Of a stretch of DNA of 64,000 nucleotides, positions 1-14,000 are shown piece after piece. The notes below the pieces were generated by a model, which was given only the letters and a program-made list of their open reading frames with translations, did not search any database and had not been told where the DNA came from. Positions within the stretch are counted from its first letter, which is position 1. Each line of letters starts with the position of its first letter. The DNA is from Branchiostoma lanceolatum (lineage: Eukaryota; Chordata; Leptocardii; Amphioxiformes; Branchiostomatidae), in assembly GCF_035083965.1 (NCBI RefSeq), contig NC_089740.1, forward strand, positions 11,344,596-11,408,595. The letters are read 5' to 3'. The position numbers and the translations under genes were made by a program.

Positions 1-2078
1 CTAAGCTAGTCAAATCTAGGGAAATGATTTTCAAATCTGCCTGTTAATTTGGAAAACTATTGAAATCTAAACTTTACGCTTCTTCTCAAGCATTATGCTT
101 CAAGTTTGACCTGCTTTACATAAAAAAAAATGTTGCAAAAAAAAAGTTTGCAGACATTTGTTTAGTCACACTGTCTGCACACCTAGCCCTCTGCCTTACG
201 TGTTCCGAGACATACGGTCAGATTATTGTAATTACCGCGCTTCAGCGGCGACAAGCATGTCGCCGAGCTGTGTCCCCACTGCTCAGGCACGCAACCAGTT
301 ATGACTGGTTCTGGACACATCCAGTTATGACTGGTTCTGGACACATCCAGTTATGACTGGTTCTGGACACATCGGCATAACAATGACAGAAGGTACAGGC
401 CTGGGGGAAAGGGAAAATGAGTTATGAATTATTCAAACAACAGACGGTGTCATTGGCAGGTGCATAAAGGTCGTAGGATATGTCGCTATTTGCAATGATA
501 CGTTTTATTCCAATCAATAGTTTAAAAAAGGAGTTGGTATAAGTTTGTGTAGGCAGAGGAAATAAAGTTCTTGGAATGTAGACAAATATCTGAGGCAGGA
601 AAGTAATGTACAATTGTTGTACTTTTCAGTTACATGATGATATACTTTAAATTTATTCATTTTAGCAGAGGGTTGATTTCGCAGCAGAAGGGAAAAGGAG
701 GTTTACACTGTTTTAACTTCGCAGCTAAAACAATTCTGTAGTACAGTAGCAATACATTGGAAACACATATTTGCAGTGAGGTGAATTGGCTATGGAGAGG
801 ACATAGCGAAAATAAAACCAGGGCAAACATTTCTATATTAACAAAATATTGTGTTTTACAGTGTTTAACTACATTTGTACATCTTCCTTTGTTGCCTTTA
901 CTTTTACCAACCAAGGAGCTTTTACGTATATTATTCAGTTTTAAAGGCTTTACCTCTGATCGTGTTTGTCAAAGTACCAAGTTTCTCAGAAGACAAGTGT
1001 TACAATATTTGTAATTTAAATAATTATATTATTCTACACTACTATTGGCATATTTCCAATGAAAAGTGCTATGATTATGAGTCGTTCCCGGCTGTCTCCA
1101 GCTTTAAATTTTGTTCCGTCCCACTCATTGTTTGGGAGCCCATGTTGTTAAATCTGTCATTTTAACCTGAAGACAGCCATGGAGTCAAAGATGTGTACAA
1201 ATCCGTGTCACTTCTACACATGACAACAAAGCCATTTGGATCATTTCATTTGAAAGTTAGAAGTTCCAGGTTCAATGTCTATTGATTGTATGTTATCTGT
1301 AAATCTATTTTTGACAACCCCCCCTTCCTACCAGTTAATGTTGGTTCGATCCACACCCCTTTAAACATTGTCAACTGTTAATACAACGCCTGCAGTCTTT
1401 TCCTTATGAGTCATTCTAGTTATTATAGTGTAGTTGTTTTTCCGGATTCCATGCTATATAGGGTGATATTTTTAGACAGTTTGTCAGTATTGACTATGAC
1501 ATGTGAGACTTACTGTTAATATACCTAATCATGGTATAAATGAGAAGGGATTATGGTTTCTTAGCAAAGAGCTACCAGGCATACTGATTACAGGCAAGAT
1601 ATGATACAGTTGTTGTCTGTGTAACTTACAATGTAGTTAATTTCCAAGGAGATGTAAGATCTGGCTCAGTTTTGATTTGCGGCCTTTCGTACGATCTTTC
1701 TAGTAGTTCCCGGATCTTGTTTTACGATTCGTCCGACGCGAAATGATTTGATGCACTGACTATTTGCCAGAATGCCAAGAATGTGTTTTCGTTCGGACAC
1801 AAGAAACCAATTTGTAACCGTTGTTGAATGTTGAATGCTTTCCCAGACACTGATTTCAAAAACCAGCCAAAATATCCTGGCTACAACAAAAAGCTGCAAA
1901 AAATTAGAAAGTTGCCAGTGAACACCTTTGTTTTTTTACTGCTGTGTAGATATTTAACCTTGACCTTTGCCTGTTGTTGGTTTGTATCCGTATTGTTTTG
2001 GCTACATTGAAGGTCGTTGACCTTGTGGAATGTACCACTTGAATATAGGGGTGATAAGCTTGTTTTTTTACCTTACAG
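1..2078 (+). other. AT-rich sequence upstream of the first recognised PIP5K exon
   Basis: Probably intron or 5' flank of the kinase gene. No exon could be supported. It contains the 26-bp triplicate at 296-373 and a stretch at 1117-1165 (cactcattgtttgggagcc) that recurs at 51123-51175. Confidence 0.5.
296..373 (+). repeat. Three exact copies of a 26-bp unit
   Basis: The unit cagttatgactggttctgg plus acacatc occurs at 296-321, 322-347 and 348-373 without a mismatch. It is a short young tandem repeat next to the left edge. Confidence 0.95.
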
Positions 2079-5000
2079 AGAAGTTGGTGAGTAAGCCGTC
2101 CATCAAGAAGAAGACCAAACCAGCACCATTAGATGTGAGTAAAAAATGTTCTACCCTTCAACTTATTTTGGTACAGTCCAATTTGTTCTATAGAGAAACT
2201 TCAATACTTAATTTAAGTTTTGGCACTTGCAGTGCTCATTAATTTTCTATTCATGATTTGTAATATCTATTTATGACCAGTATTGATATTTTTACTGGGA
2301 TGTTTCTTTAAGATAAGTTAAGTTGACATGATTATTAATGAAAATCAATTTTGAGGAAGTTGGCTGTTGAAGGCAATTATACTTATGATTTTTCATTGGA
2401 AAATACCTGTTATGTTGCTCCATGTACTGTAAGTGTAGCAAAGCTTAGTGCCCTTAGTACCTACTTTTACAAGTGATGCTAATAATTTAAAACTGATGTT
2501 ACTTCTTCCACAGTATTTTTTTCATTGTCCCTACAAACCTAAAAAGTGCCCCTCCCCTTTCAGAATTTTAAGAACAATTGTAATACTGTAAAAGGAAAAA
2601 TGTTTGCAGTGGTTGTATGTTTGCATTTTTCATGGTGACCTCTTCATTGTGGACTAAAACAACAGCAAACATTTTCCCTTTACAGTAAAACCCTGCATGA
2701 CAGTTTCAACTGTGAACACAACATAACTGCAAACTCTCCATTTTCTCCCTACCAAAAAATCAAATCCCTGCAAACCTTTTCCCTTTTACAGTAATATTGA
2801 CTAAAAAAATCAATTTGAGTTGATATTTTTTTGTTTACGACTTCCAGAAGAGAAGGAAGTGTGAAATCAAGTTCCTCATTGTTTTTACAGTCCACAGAGA
2901 ATCAGCTGTTCCGCATTTTGTGAATAGCAGCTGGATATAGTCCAATTTCATGCCAACCCAAGCAGACACAACCTGTTCCTGTTTTACAGGGAAATATGTT
3001 GAAGTCTGTGTAATGTCGCGTTTTCCTTTTTCCTGTCGGTTACGTGTTGTTTGAATTATCTCTAGGATTAAAAGGTCTGTCATGATGATTTGTGTTTTTT
3101 TGTTTGCAACTGTATAAGGCCACACCAATTTGATTTCTTGGTTAATGGAATTTTTGGAAAAAAATGCTAGATTGGAAAATCAACATGAAAACAGAATCTC
3201 AGAGGAAAGTTTGTACTTTGGTGCACACAGTTTCAGGGAGTGAACAGGGTCAGGTGCAAGTTTTCACCCCAGCTTTCTGTTTTAATGATGTCCTTGTGGT
3301 AAAATTTAAAAAAATCTGTTAACCAAGAAATTGAATTGGTGTGGCCAAATAAGAAGAAATGTATATAAAAAACAAAGTCCATGAAAATGAGGACCATTGT
3401 AGTAGAAATGTTTGTAAAGAAGGCTTATGAAAATTAATGTAGTTTCTAACAATGGGTCTGAAAAATATAGGGCTTGTAGGTAGGGATTCTCTTTTGTCTT
3501 CTTCAAGATTTTGTGATCCAAAAAACACAGTGTAGCAATGTAAAACTGTATTTCGTCAGTACACTGTTTTTTCCAAAATCATATTTTAATCATACAGATA
3601 TACATTGCACAAGCACAATTTTTCATTGCAGCAGAAATGAAGAGGACATGTTGTAAAACGATTCTATATCATGTTCATCGCTCAGATGGAAAATTTCCCT
3701 TGGCAGCAGTCATCACTCCCCCCCCCCCCCCCCCCCCCAAAGGCTAGGGTCGGCAGGTTTTTGCAATGGTCAGTTGAGTAACCGGAAATACAACATTTTT
3801 TCAATCATAGCCCTGAAAAATTTTTGATTGAATATTCTTGAAAAGTCGATGCTTTTAATCCCAAAACATATTTTTTTTAAACGAAAAACTTAGGTATGCA
3901 AATTGTTTGTGTATCAAGTCATGCAGTCATGCATAAGCATCTGATCTAATCACATAAAAGTATTTGCTTCAGATTTCTATAGTGAAATAATTTCCCTCCA
4001 CATTCCAGGTTATGAACTTTGATTCAACTTTGTTACATAAGGGTTATTCCATTTAAGAACATTGAGAGGGGGTCCTTGAAAATTATTTTCAATAAGCATG
4101 AAAATTCTCAACTTTGGAAGGAAAATCTTTCAAAACAGAATTTGAAGAACAAGTTTGATGATTGATAATAATAAGATGATAATATTTCGCTAATGAGAAG
4201 ACATGATCATAATAAACATGACCTATATACAAAATGGAATTGATTGATCTTGAAGGCAACCCTTGAGTATGAATCCATCAACCGTAAAATCACGACCTAA
4301 CCAAGTAGATAAAGCAATTTATTCCAAATATGGTTGTATATTTCCGCAGATGACACTAACAGAAGGGAAGGATGTTGTTGTGGGCGATCAGTCGAAACCG
4401 CCGGTTACGCCGAAGTACACGAGAGAACACAAGATCGGACACCGCAGGATAAATGAAGACACGGGAGAAACAACGTACAAAAAGGTGAGTTGATTGGATG
4501 TTGGTAATGTCTCAGCGTCTTGTTACATTATTGCAGCACATTGTATAGCAATTATACAGACCCCCCTCTATCTGCAGAGGTTCATGTTAGGGTAGAGATC
4601 ACGATCTGGCAGAATCTGTGATTCTACCAGTAGAGATCACGAACGGATTCTTTGTCAACAGAGATCGCGATCAGGATCTCTGCCATTCACTGTCTGCCAG
4701 TAAAATCAGTGATTCTACCAGTATGATTTTAAAAGCATTAAGTTGCAATTGAATAGCTGGTATATTGTACCAGTTACTTATGCCGTTTGTCTAACTTTGG
4801 GTAAAGGCCAATCTAGAAATAGTAGTAGCATACATGTTAATCAACGAAGCAATGCCTGATGGTAAGGAAATAATTTGTGGCTACTATAGTACTAAAACAG
4901 GCACTGATGTCACTGGGCACCCATGCCTTTCGAGGCCCTCTGTTTCAGGTTATTATTTAAAACCCAACGGCCCTTCCCACTCCAAGGAAAGGTATCCCTC

Positions 5001-8000
5001 CTTTCGAAGGAAACCTGACACCTCTGTGTAAACCCCTCTCTTTGTTAGTCCGTTATTTTTGCCCTCTCCGCGGCCAACATGCAAACAAGGTGTTTTTCTA
5101 CCTAGCCTAAGGCCCTCCCCACCCTCTTATAGGGGTGTGACTTTGCATACTCTTTAGGGCTACATTCCTAAGCTTGTAAGGCAACAGAAACAAACTCGAT
5201 AGAATCTTGATAAAGAAACAATGTGTAAGGTTGTCTGCGAAGATAGGAGAGGACAGGATTACCCCCTGTGAGATAATAGTGGTACAGCCCCGCTTGCGCA
5301 ACAATGGACAACCCCCAGGCTGATACAATACATGCAAGACAGGTTACTTACAGTGCGACAAGCCTTGGAATTACCAAAGGAGACTTATAATGCTCTCAAG
5401 GACATATTCCTACCGAGGAGCTTTCAAAGAATGTCATCATGTCCGCCTGGAAACGGTGGAACAACGGGGAACTGAGGACGATTCTGGATTCTACGCCTGA
5501 TTTGGGGAAGTGTCACCACGCGAATCATGCTGATAGGAATGGCCGCGTTTGGCTCCACCACACTAGAGAGACGGGTAAGCAATACTGGTTCGTGCAAACG
5601 CGGAAACGTTGATACGTTTACGAGGAATACCTTGTCGAAGTCTGACACACAAGCATTCAGGTGCAAGGACAGGAAATGTACATGTATGACAATGTCAGAA
5701 TCTAAAGGTGTTGTTTAGACAACCTGTTGTTCAGGTCTAGTGATCTAGCGGACGGATATGCATCAAAACACACACCGAGGCCAAACACAGCTATGCCAAT
5801 TATTTAAACTATCAGAAATACCTGCGTTTATTTACAGCACGATTCGTGTTTACGTTGGGAAGGCTCGAAAACGTTTGTATTTTTTCTCTCGTTAGGTGAA
5901 AACTAGAGAGTAGAAGTTGTACCACAGGTAAGAGAGAAGGTGGGAGGGGCAGTTCTTTGTTTGTCTCCACTTGTCTGAAGCTCTTCTAAGAAAACACACA
6001 AAACAACAGCTGGGGTTAGACTGGAGGGTAGGCATAGTTTGACTTGCCTGAAATCTTGTGATTATTAGCCAGTGTTCTCAGTTAAAAGGGAGTTTAAACC
6101 AGTTTAAGTGGTGTTCTTGTAAAATGTCTGACCTCTATTTGTATGCAATACCCTTTGATACAACCCTGATGGCAGAGGTGAGGATTTGCATACATAACAA
6201 CGAGGGATAATTAGGTGGCCAATTTGTCTGTTTTGTCCCAAACATTCTAATTGTCACACAGATTGACAGGATCCTAGACTTCTTGTTATTTGTTCAAAAC
6301 TCAAGTATTTTTCAGTAGAAAGTGACCATTTTAACGATCTGGCATGACTTGTATCCAAGCTTTTTTGGGGACAGAATCCCAAGTATAGAACTGATAAAGG
6401 TGACCTAAATGCCATTCCGTCGATAACATATATTTACGTGCATTTGGCCTGGGGGCATCCTTATTTAACAAGTTGAATGACCTCTGATTACGATCAGCTG
6501 GTTGCTAAAAGTTGTAGGTTACTGTAGGCCAAGTTTAAGGCCGACGCAAAAGATAGAATTCGAAAATTCTTTCAGCCAGTTGAGCAATATTGAATTGCAT
6601 TTTTAAAAGGGCGAGAGTATTCTGTTCCTTTTATGGAAAAAGAATAGTAGGATTCTCATTCGAGATTAAAAATTTTGATTAAAATTTTAAAACTCTATAG
6701 TTCAGTTTAAAATTAGGAATTATCATTTTTTCTGAGCCTTCAATATCTAGAATATGCTGTGATAATGTGTTCTTATACAGTAGTACCTTTATGTACAATA
6801 CCCTACACAAGTACTAGGTGCACTGGCGCGCCCACAGTAAAAAATCAGGTGCACAGCTCCAATTTTCAGTGCCCAAAAGTGAATACTTAGAAATGAGTAA
6901 TTCTGAATGCTAAGAACTTTAATTTTTTCTTTTTGCCGCTTCCAATTGATATTTGCGACGCACTCCCAACCTATTTTCTACATGTATGTGCAGAATTACT
7001 ACCAGAACGTTGTTTGTATAAACCTGTTTAAAGAGATGTCGAGCTGCCCTGGGTTGTTGACTTGCTGCTCAAACGGACAATACACTCCTTGAAACCTGGA
7101 GGATAGGCCCTCTGCACAGGCAGGATGTTCGCATGTCGCTTGTTTACCGACCAGGATTAAAAGGAAGGCACGCACGAACGACCAAGGAAAACTAGTCATG
7201 CAAAGTGGAAGCACTCGCGGAGTAAGGTTTCTTGGCTTGTTCCAGGTCTTGGGAAAACGGCGGAAAAGAAAACAAGATGGCTGGACAATTTAACTTAGTA
7301 ATCAAACAGTCTAAGTTGCTTAGTCACTTGTAGAAAGGATAGAAAATTTGCGTTCATTTTTAACCCTCATAATGCTACCAAACCCCAAAAGCAATACAGG
7401 TTTGGTGCCAAAAAGCTACCTCAGAATTGAAAAGGTTAAAAGACAAATTTTTTCCCCTATACCCTCCATCCTAAAGTTTATTCCTAAAGAAAATGGCTTT
7501 GCTGAAAGTAGGTAGATATGATATTTTACATGAAAATGATGTCTTTGAAAACATGTCACAATCTTCCCTCCTGCTATCTGCTTGGAGATATGAAAGTCAC
7601 AAAGTGCAGACGTCTATTTTATATTCCCTCGTATGACGGAAAAAAAAATTACGGCATGTCAGCGGTGCCAGTCATGCCATACTACATCATGCCATAATGA
7701 TTGATATAATTAGGGACAGGCATGGACCAGTAATGTACCTGTATCATGGGCTATGGCCACAGTTAAAGATTGCAAAACGTCACATCAAACAAGCAGGCAG
7801 GGTTGAAAATGGACACTCTAGTACATTGAGCAGCATGAAATATGGTTTACCTAAAAGGTCTGTATCAAAACCATACCATTACAGTACAATATGCTTTCTG
7901 GCGCATCCCCGTCTTCTATGACAGCCAACGAAAGGGTATGTCACCCCGTAAGAAGGGCGGTATAACCCTGTCGTAGCGAAAGCGTGTGGACTGATGATGA

Positions 8001-11000
8001 TGATGATTTCTGAGCTGGAACCTTACCCTAAATATTTTAAATGACATAAAATGATATTTTCCTGCTAGAAATGATTTAACAGAAAGGAAAACATTACATG
8101 TAAAAAATATATTAATGCAAGTGTTATGTTTCATTGAAATTCTTACTTTTGTCTTTTTTGTCATACAATTATACAAGAAAATTGTATTCTTTTTCTCATT
8201 TCTTGGAAGAAATTTTCATCTACCTTCTTTGTATTAAGTCTGTCAAAAAGAAGTTGTGTAGGAATAAAAAAATATCAACTATATTGAGCAAAAGGGGTAA
8301 CACAGTTGGAAAAAGCCTTTCCGACAGCTACACAATGTATCTCCCCATAGATTTCGAAATGGAATGACCCTAAATAGCCGAAGCAGCATTCTTTTTCCAA
8401 GTAACCTGACATGAACTTTTCCATGACTTGTTGACAGTCACACAGCATGCATGCATACAAATAGTGTCTATGGTATAGTATTACCTCAACCTATTGGGCC
8501 AACTGTTTTGATGGTTGCAACTACATAAAAGACTAACATTTGTAAGCCCACAAACATGCAAACTGTTAGATTTCAAGTCAGCGTTTTGCCTGAACACATG
8601 ACTAGTTTTGATGGGTCTGCTTGTCCTCTGAATTGATAATAAAGTGTTGTTGCTTTATGAATTATTTAGTACAGTCACAGGTAGTACCTTGCACGAAGGC
8701 CTGTGGATTATAAGTGGGGTGTGCACATGTTGGGTCCGACCTTAACATGAAGTGGACTGTTATGTTCCGAGCTACTGGGGTAAAATAATGCATTTAAAGG
8801 TAAATGTCACTGACAAGGTTTATCGTGCTAATGGTCTATTTGGAACAAACAAAGGGATGCATTTTAGAACGAGGCTTGTTTATTACTAATATAATATATA
8901 GCAGCTTTAGATATTGCATATAGTAATGTATATGTTAACATGTACTTGTAGATGTACATGTATTGTTTTTGTATGTTTTATTTGTAAAGAAGAGGCCAGG
9001 CAATGCTATCTATGGGTGGTCTGATTTGAAATTTTGGCCTACGTTTTGGAAATACACTTTACAATGGCAACTACAATGTACTTAGTGGTCTTTTTCGTTT
9101 GTGACTTTTCCACACATTAACTGCAACTACGTAGATGCAATATTGAGTTCTAGTGTGGGCCATCTACACTTGCGGTATTTCACATTGGAGTCCTGGGAAA
9201 TACTTTTAAAGTCTTGGAATCTGTCCGGAATCTTGATTGCCTTTGGTGTGCACACATTGATGCTGCCTTATGTACATCTTGGCTGAGGATACGTACATGT
9301 AGTCCACCCCTACATAGTAGACACATGTATGTGCTGCGTGGTGCCTTACTCATGATAGTGAATGGACAGAAAACATATCTTTTCTTTCAAATATGATAAC
9401 AAATTAAGATGAATGCAGACAGAAGATAACAGCATTGTTAAAAGACTGGTTATACTGGCTGTACAGAAACAGATACAGTCATTGTTCATTGTAAGTTTTA
9501 ACACAATAAAGAACTTGAAGTTGACATTAGTGTTGTTATTTTCCAGACAACGTCATCGGCTTTGATGACAGCCATCCAACTCGGGATCTCACATTCCATA
9601 GGAGGCCTGAGTTCCAAACCAGAGAGAGACCTTCTTATTCAGGACTTCTCAGTAGTGGAGAGTGTCTTCTTCCCTGGGTAAGGACAGGTCTTCTTACCTC
9701 CTTGTTTGGAGGTTATGTTTTCATTGTGTATGTCTGTCTGTTTGTTTGCTTGTGTGTTTGGATGCATTAGAGTGGCTGATTTCCATGTGTTAGGCATATC
9801 GGATACATGTACACTGTGCGTAAAAGGCAGTGGAAGGAGAGGGTTGGGCTCCGCTTTACAATACTGTGCCCAAGACACTGCGGATTTACAATGATAAGTT
9901 TATTGCAAGTTCTTGCCCGTAGGCTAATTGCAAGTACATGTAACATGGAAGGACGGACAGACAATTGGTAACAATATAGTTATATGACTATTCTAGTCTA
10001 AATACTAACACTAAATTCTAACTTATTTGGGTTTGACTTCTTTAACAACCCACTGTAGCCTGGGTGCCATCCTATTTCTACCGGGGCTCCTAGAGAATGT
10101 AGGAGCCCCGGTAGAAATAGGATGGCACCCAGGCTAAACCCACTGCCCCTACGGCCCGGAAAAGGCTATGGGACCTTTGCCTTTTAAAGACAAATGATTC
10201 CAATATTGTGCACAATGTTTAAACTTTTCTTTCATCAACAATTTTTTCCAGTGAGGGCAGCAACCTGACCCCGGCCCATCGCTGTCCAGACTTCAGATTT
10301 AAGACGTACGCTCCCATGGCATTCCGCTTCTTCAGACAACTCTTCGGGATCCAACCTGACGACTTCTTGGTGAGTATCAAACCATATTGAAAATTGGAGT
10401 CACTGATATGTGTATTGTAATGCTTTTACTATCCTTCTCCCTGCTGCCTAGCTCTTCTAACCAATAGAGAATGTGGTGCCAAATGGCTACTTCAGTGTGC
10501 ATAGAATGCAAGATTACAAAGTGGTCTTGTGGTTAGGTTTGTTGACTTAGAATCTAAAGGTTCTGGGTTTGAATCCCTAGCAGGCCCCAATGTTGTGCCT
10601 GACGAAAGGCAGTTTACACCTATTTCCTCACTCAACTGAGTAACTAGTTTTGGTTGGTGATGTCCCCTTAGAAGAAACGTAAAGCTGGAGGTCCCTTGTT
10701 TGAGGAGAGCCACACCTTGCACATGATAAAGAACCCATCACACTTATCAAAAAGGGTAGTGGTCCATAATGGTGTGAGTGGAACAAACCTTACAGTCCTG
10801 TATTATAAAGCTTTGACTTACTGTACAAACTGGTGTGTCATGCCTAAAGGCAGTTTACCTGTCATGTGAAACAAACAAACAAACAAACCAAAAATAAATA
10901 AACAGAAGTGTTGTATGCTGATATTTTTCCATTCTTGTTCCCAGATCTCTCTGTGCAGTGAGCCCCTGAGGGAGCTCTCTAACCCGGGTGCCAGTGGGTC

Positions 11001-14000
11001 CCTCTTCTACCTGACTGCAGATGATGAGTTCATCGTGAAAACTGTGCAACACAAGGAGGCCGACTTCTTACAAAAACTACTCCCAGGATATTATATGGTG
11101 AGTGGATTTATTTTGTAGTCTTGACTTCTTTGATTCTTTCTTTCATCCATCTTACATCTACATGTATCTATCCATCAATCAATCCAATCATCTATTTTTT
11201 ATATTTCAGGTTGCTCTTGAATTTTTATGTTGATTAGTGCAAACAGATTTTGTGTACAAGTGTATGAAGTTGTAAGAATTGTATGACCTATTATTAACGT
11301 CAATACACTGATCCTGACTGTCCATCAGTTCAACCAATGATAGCATAACAATAAGTGGTTCGACCAATGAGAGAGTGCCCGCATGTCTGTCAAATGTTTT
11401 GCATTTTGTATCTTTACTTTGCATTTCAATGTTTTACATGGGTGGTGGGACTATTGGATTGGCCTATCAAGTGCCTAAGCCAATGACAATGCTGTGTTTT
11501 TGTTCCTCTTTAGAATCTAAACCAGAACCCGAGAACCTTGCTGCCCAAGTTCTTTGGTCTGTACTGTTACCAGTCTGGAGGGAAGAACATTCGACTTGTA
11601 GTTATGAACAACTTGCTACCCTCCACCATCAGAATGCACCTCAGATATGACTTGAAGGTACAAAGTCTTGAACATTGTGGTATTATTTTTATTTCTTTCC
11701 TTTTAGCGGTTCTCAGTGGCAAATGTGCTAGATGTTGGCACATTGGCAACCAAATCCGCTGTGTGTTTTTTGGCACACAGTTTGACAGATTAGCCAAATA
11801 GGCTCGGTGGGCGTCACTCCACCGTCCGTGAAGGCATACTAGTGTAAAGTGCCTTTCCCAAGGACACAACATCAGGGCATGGTGAGTATCGAACTCGGGA
11901 CCTATTGATTCTGAGTTCAACGCTCTAACCGTTACGCCACGCTGACGTCAGTAGATTTACTGTGGTATTATGAGAGTATAGTATACTGTAATTCACTTTA
12001 TCTTCACGGTAAGAAAATTTCACGGTGTAAGGAAAATGGACATTTTCACTGAACTTTAACTTCACAGTGGCAGCAAGTGAACGAATCATAAATAATAACA
12101 ACAGTTTTTTTCACGGTGATGATAAGTTCACGGTACAGAGGTGACAGTGAAAACAGTGAACTTAAAGTTACAGTGAAGGAAACAAGAATTATAGTATACT
12201 ATGTATTCTGTAATTTGAAGAAAGAACTTTCAGTTACTACCTTGTACAGAAAAACATTTCAGTCTTTAATTTGCTTATCAGTAGATGGATGAAATTTCTT
12301 GGGACAAATACATTCTGAAATTCTGGAAATCATGCTTCACCTATTCAGTTACTATACCGGGTTGACCTTTTTAGAAATTCTTGAAAAATTCTGTGTCTGA
12401 TCATAACATACATACTTCATTAAGAAAACCTTTTTGCACTAGTTAGTAGACATTTGTTATTTGAAGAATATTTATGGGATCATATTGTATCATGAGAAGT
12501 AATAATTTTGTATACCCTAGGGCTCCACCTATAAGAGGAAGGCCTCTAGAGCAGAAAGACAGAAGCCCAACCCTTGTTTTAAGGATCTGGACTTCATGGA
12601 AGACCACACTGAGGGCATTCTGTTGGACTCAGACAACTATACTGCAATGATGAAGACTATAGCTAGAGATTGTAGGGTGAGGATAATGATTTAAGTCATG
12701 CTTTGTGTATTTAACATGTTATTTTGTAAATATTGGCCAATATCTTTACAAATTTCCAACCAATCTATATTCCATTTGGTGAACCTTCAGCATAAAGAAG
12801 ATACAGTCCTATCTAAAATAAATCCCCATCTTGTGTAATCGTATTTTGTTCTTTTGACGATTATTTATGGCCAAGGATGTTGAAAGAACTTCGAGAAGCC
12901 TTAATAAGGAGGGGAGTTTAGATAGTCTTAAGTTGTCACAACAAGACGGAACGCAGGATTTACTTAAAGCTTGGATATAGATAATGCCCTTGGTGTGATC
13001 TTGAGCTCGTGTGATTTTAATGATTTATGATTGTCATAAATGTTCCCTATGTTTACGGTATTAGAAATACTGTAAATACTGAAACTTTCACAGTGGTCTT
13101 ATTTTTGCAGTGATCTCTCCACAGCAAATTCATGACACCTCCAATATGTCTTATTTTCCCTCCAACTGCAGAATAAAATCACTGTGAAAGTAGATGATTT
13201 TAAGGTAAATTGGCTTGAAATGAAAGGGTTTCACATTTGCTATTGAGGGTGAATTTTGTACATGAATGAATTGAATGAATTATGTTAATCGGTTAATCTT
13301 TTGTTTAGGTTTTAGAGAGCTTCAAAATCATGGACTACAGCTTGTTGCTGGGCATCCATAACCTGGACCAAGCAGAGAGAGAAAAAGCTGTAAGTGCTTT
13401 AAAATCCATCCTGCCCACCCCTATTTCTGAAGTCCCTTGGCCTAAGTGATGCAGTTATTCGAATGTAATGGACTATTCCACTAGTAAAGGAGGGGGTACT
13501 GTGGAAAGTTAGTTGGTCATACTTGTTTAAAATCGTACAGTCATCCATGCTGTCAAGAATATGTGATTTGAAAATAAAAGGATTTTCAAATTTTAGATAG
13601 ATAAAACAAAATGTAGGAAGAGAATATTAGAGTAACTTTCGAATTTGGGGAAGAATCCAGAAGCTAGATGTCCCTTGAAACAAGCAGAAATTTGATGAAA
13701 TACAACAAACCGTAGTTGAATAGAAATATGACATTTTAACTAGATGTTAACCAGCGAAACTGTGTTTAATTTCCTGTTGCCGCAGTCTTCTGTTTATCGT
13801 CGCTTTATTATTGAGTTACATGCAATTGGTTGATTGATTTTAACAGTGATTGTAGTTTTTGCTGCTCTTGTCCTTGCATGTTTTGCTATGATCATGAAGT
13901 GTGTATAGTGATGTGTTTTTATGTTATGCATGCATAAAATTTGCACTTTGTTGTTGACCATGCCAACTGTACTACTTGGTTTTCCACATCGCATGTCCTG

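Larger units (their letters stand above)
9547..13389 (+). other. PIP5K1: PIP5K kinase-core exon block
   Basis: Six exons between 9547 and 13389 carry most of the N- and C-lobe of the kinase, from [15 protein letters not shown] to [13 protein letters not shown]. Each joins its neighbour in frame and is close to mammalian PIP5K1 over its whole length. The DLK triad in RYDLKG and the MDYSLL segment are intact, so nothing suggests an inactive enzyme. Introns here are short (about 0.35-0.9 kb) and hold two SINEs (10510-10890, 11800-11944) and a hairpin element (10056-10136). Confidence 0.9.

Noticed and set aside
3718..3739. Run of about 20 C residues
   Set aside because: Simple homopolymer; possible assembly or sequencing length error, no function inferred.
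4905..5100. GC-richer block with short frames that resembled an exon
   Set aside because: No acceptor or donor pair in phase with PIP5K, and in-frame stops; left as intron.
10510..10580. tRNA gene
   Set aside because: A and B boxes are present but no closed acceptor stem; body and (aaac)n tail identify a SINE.
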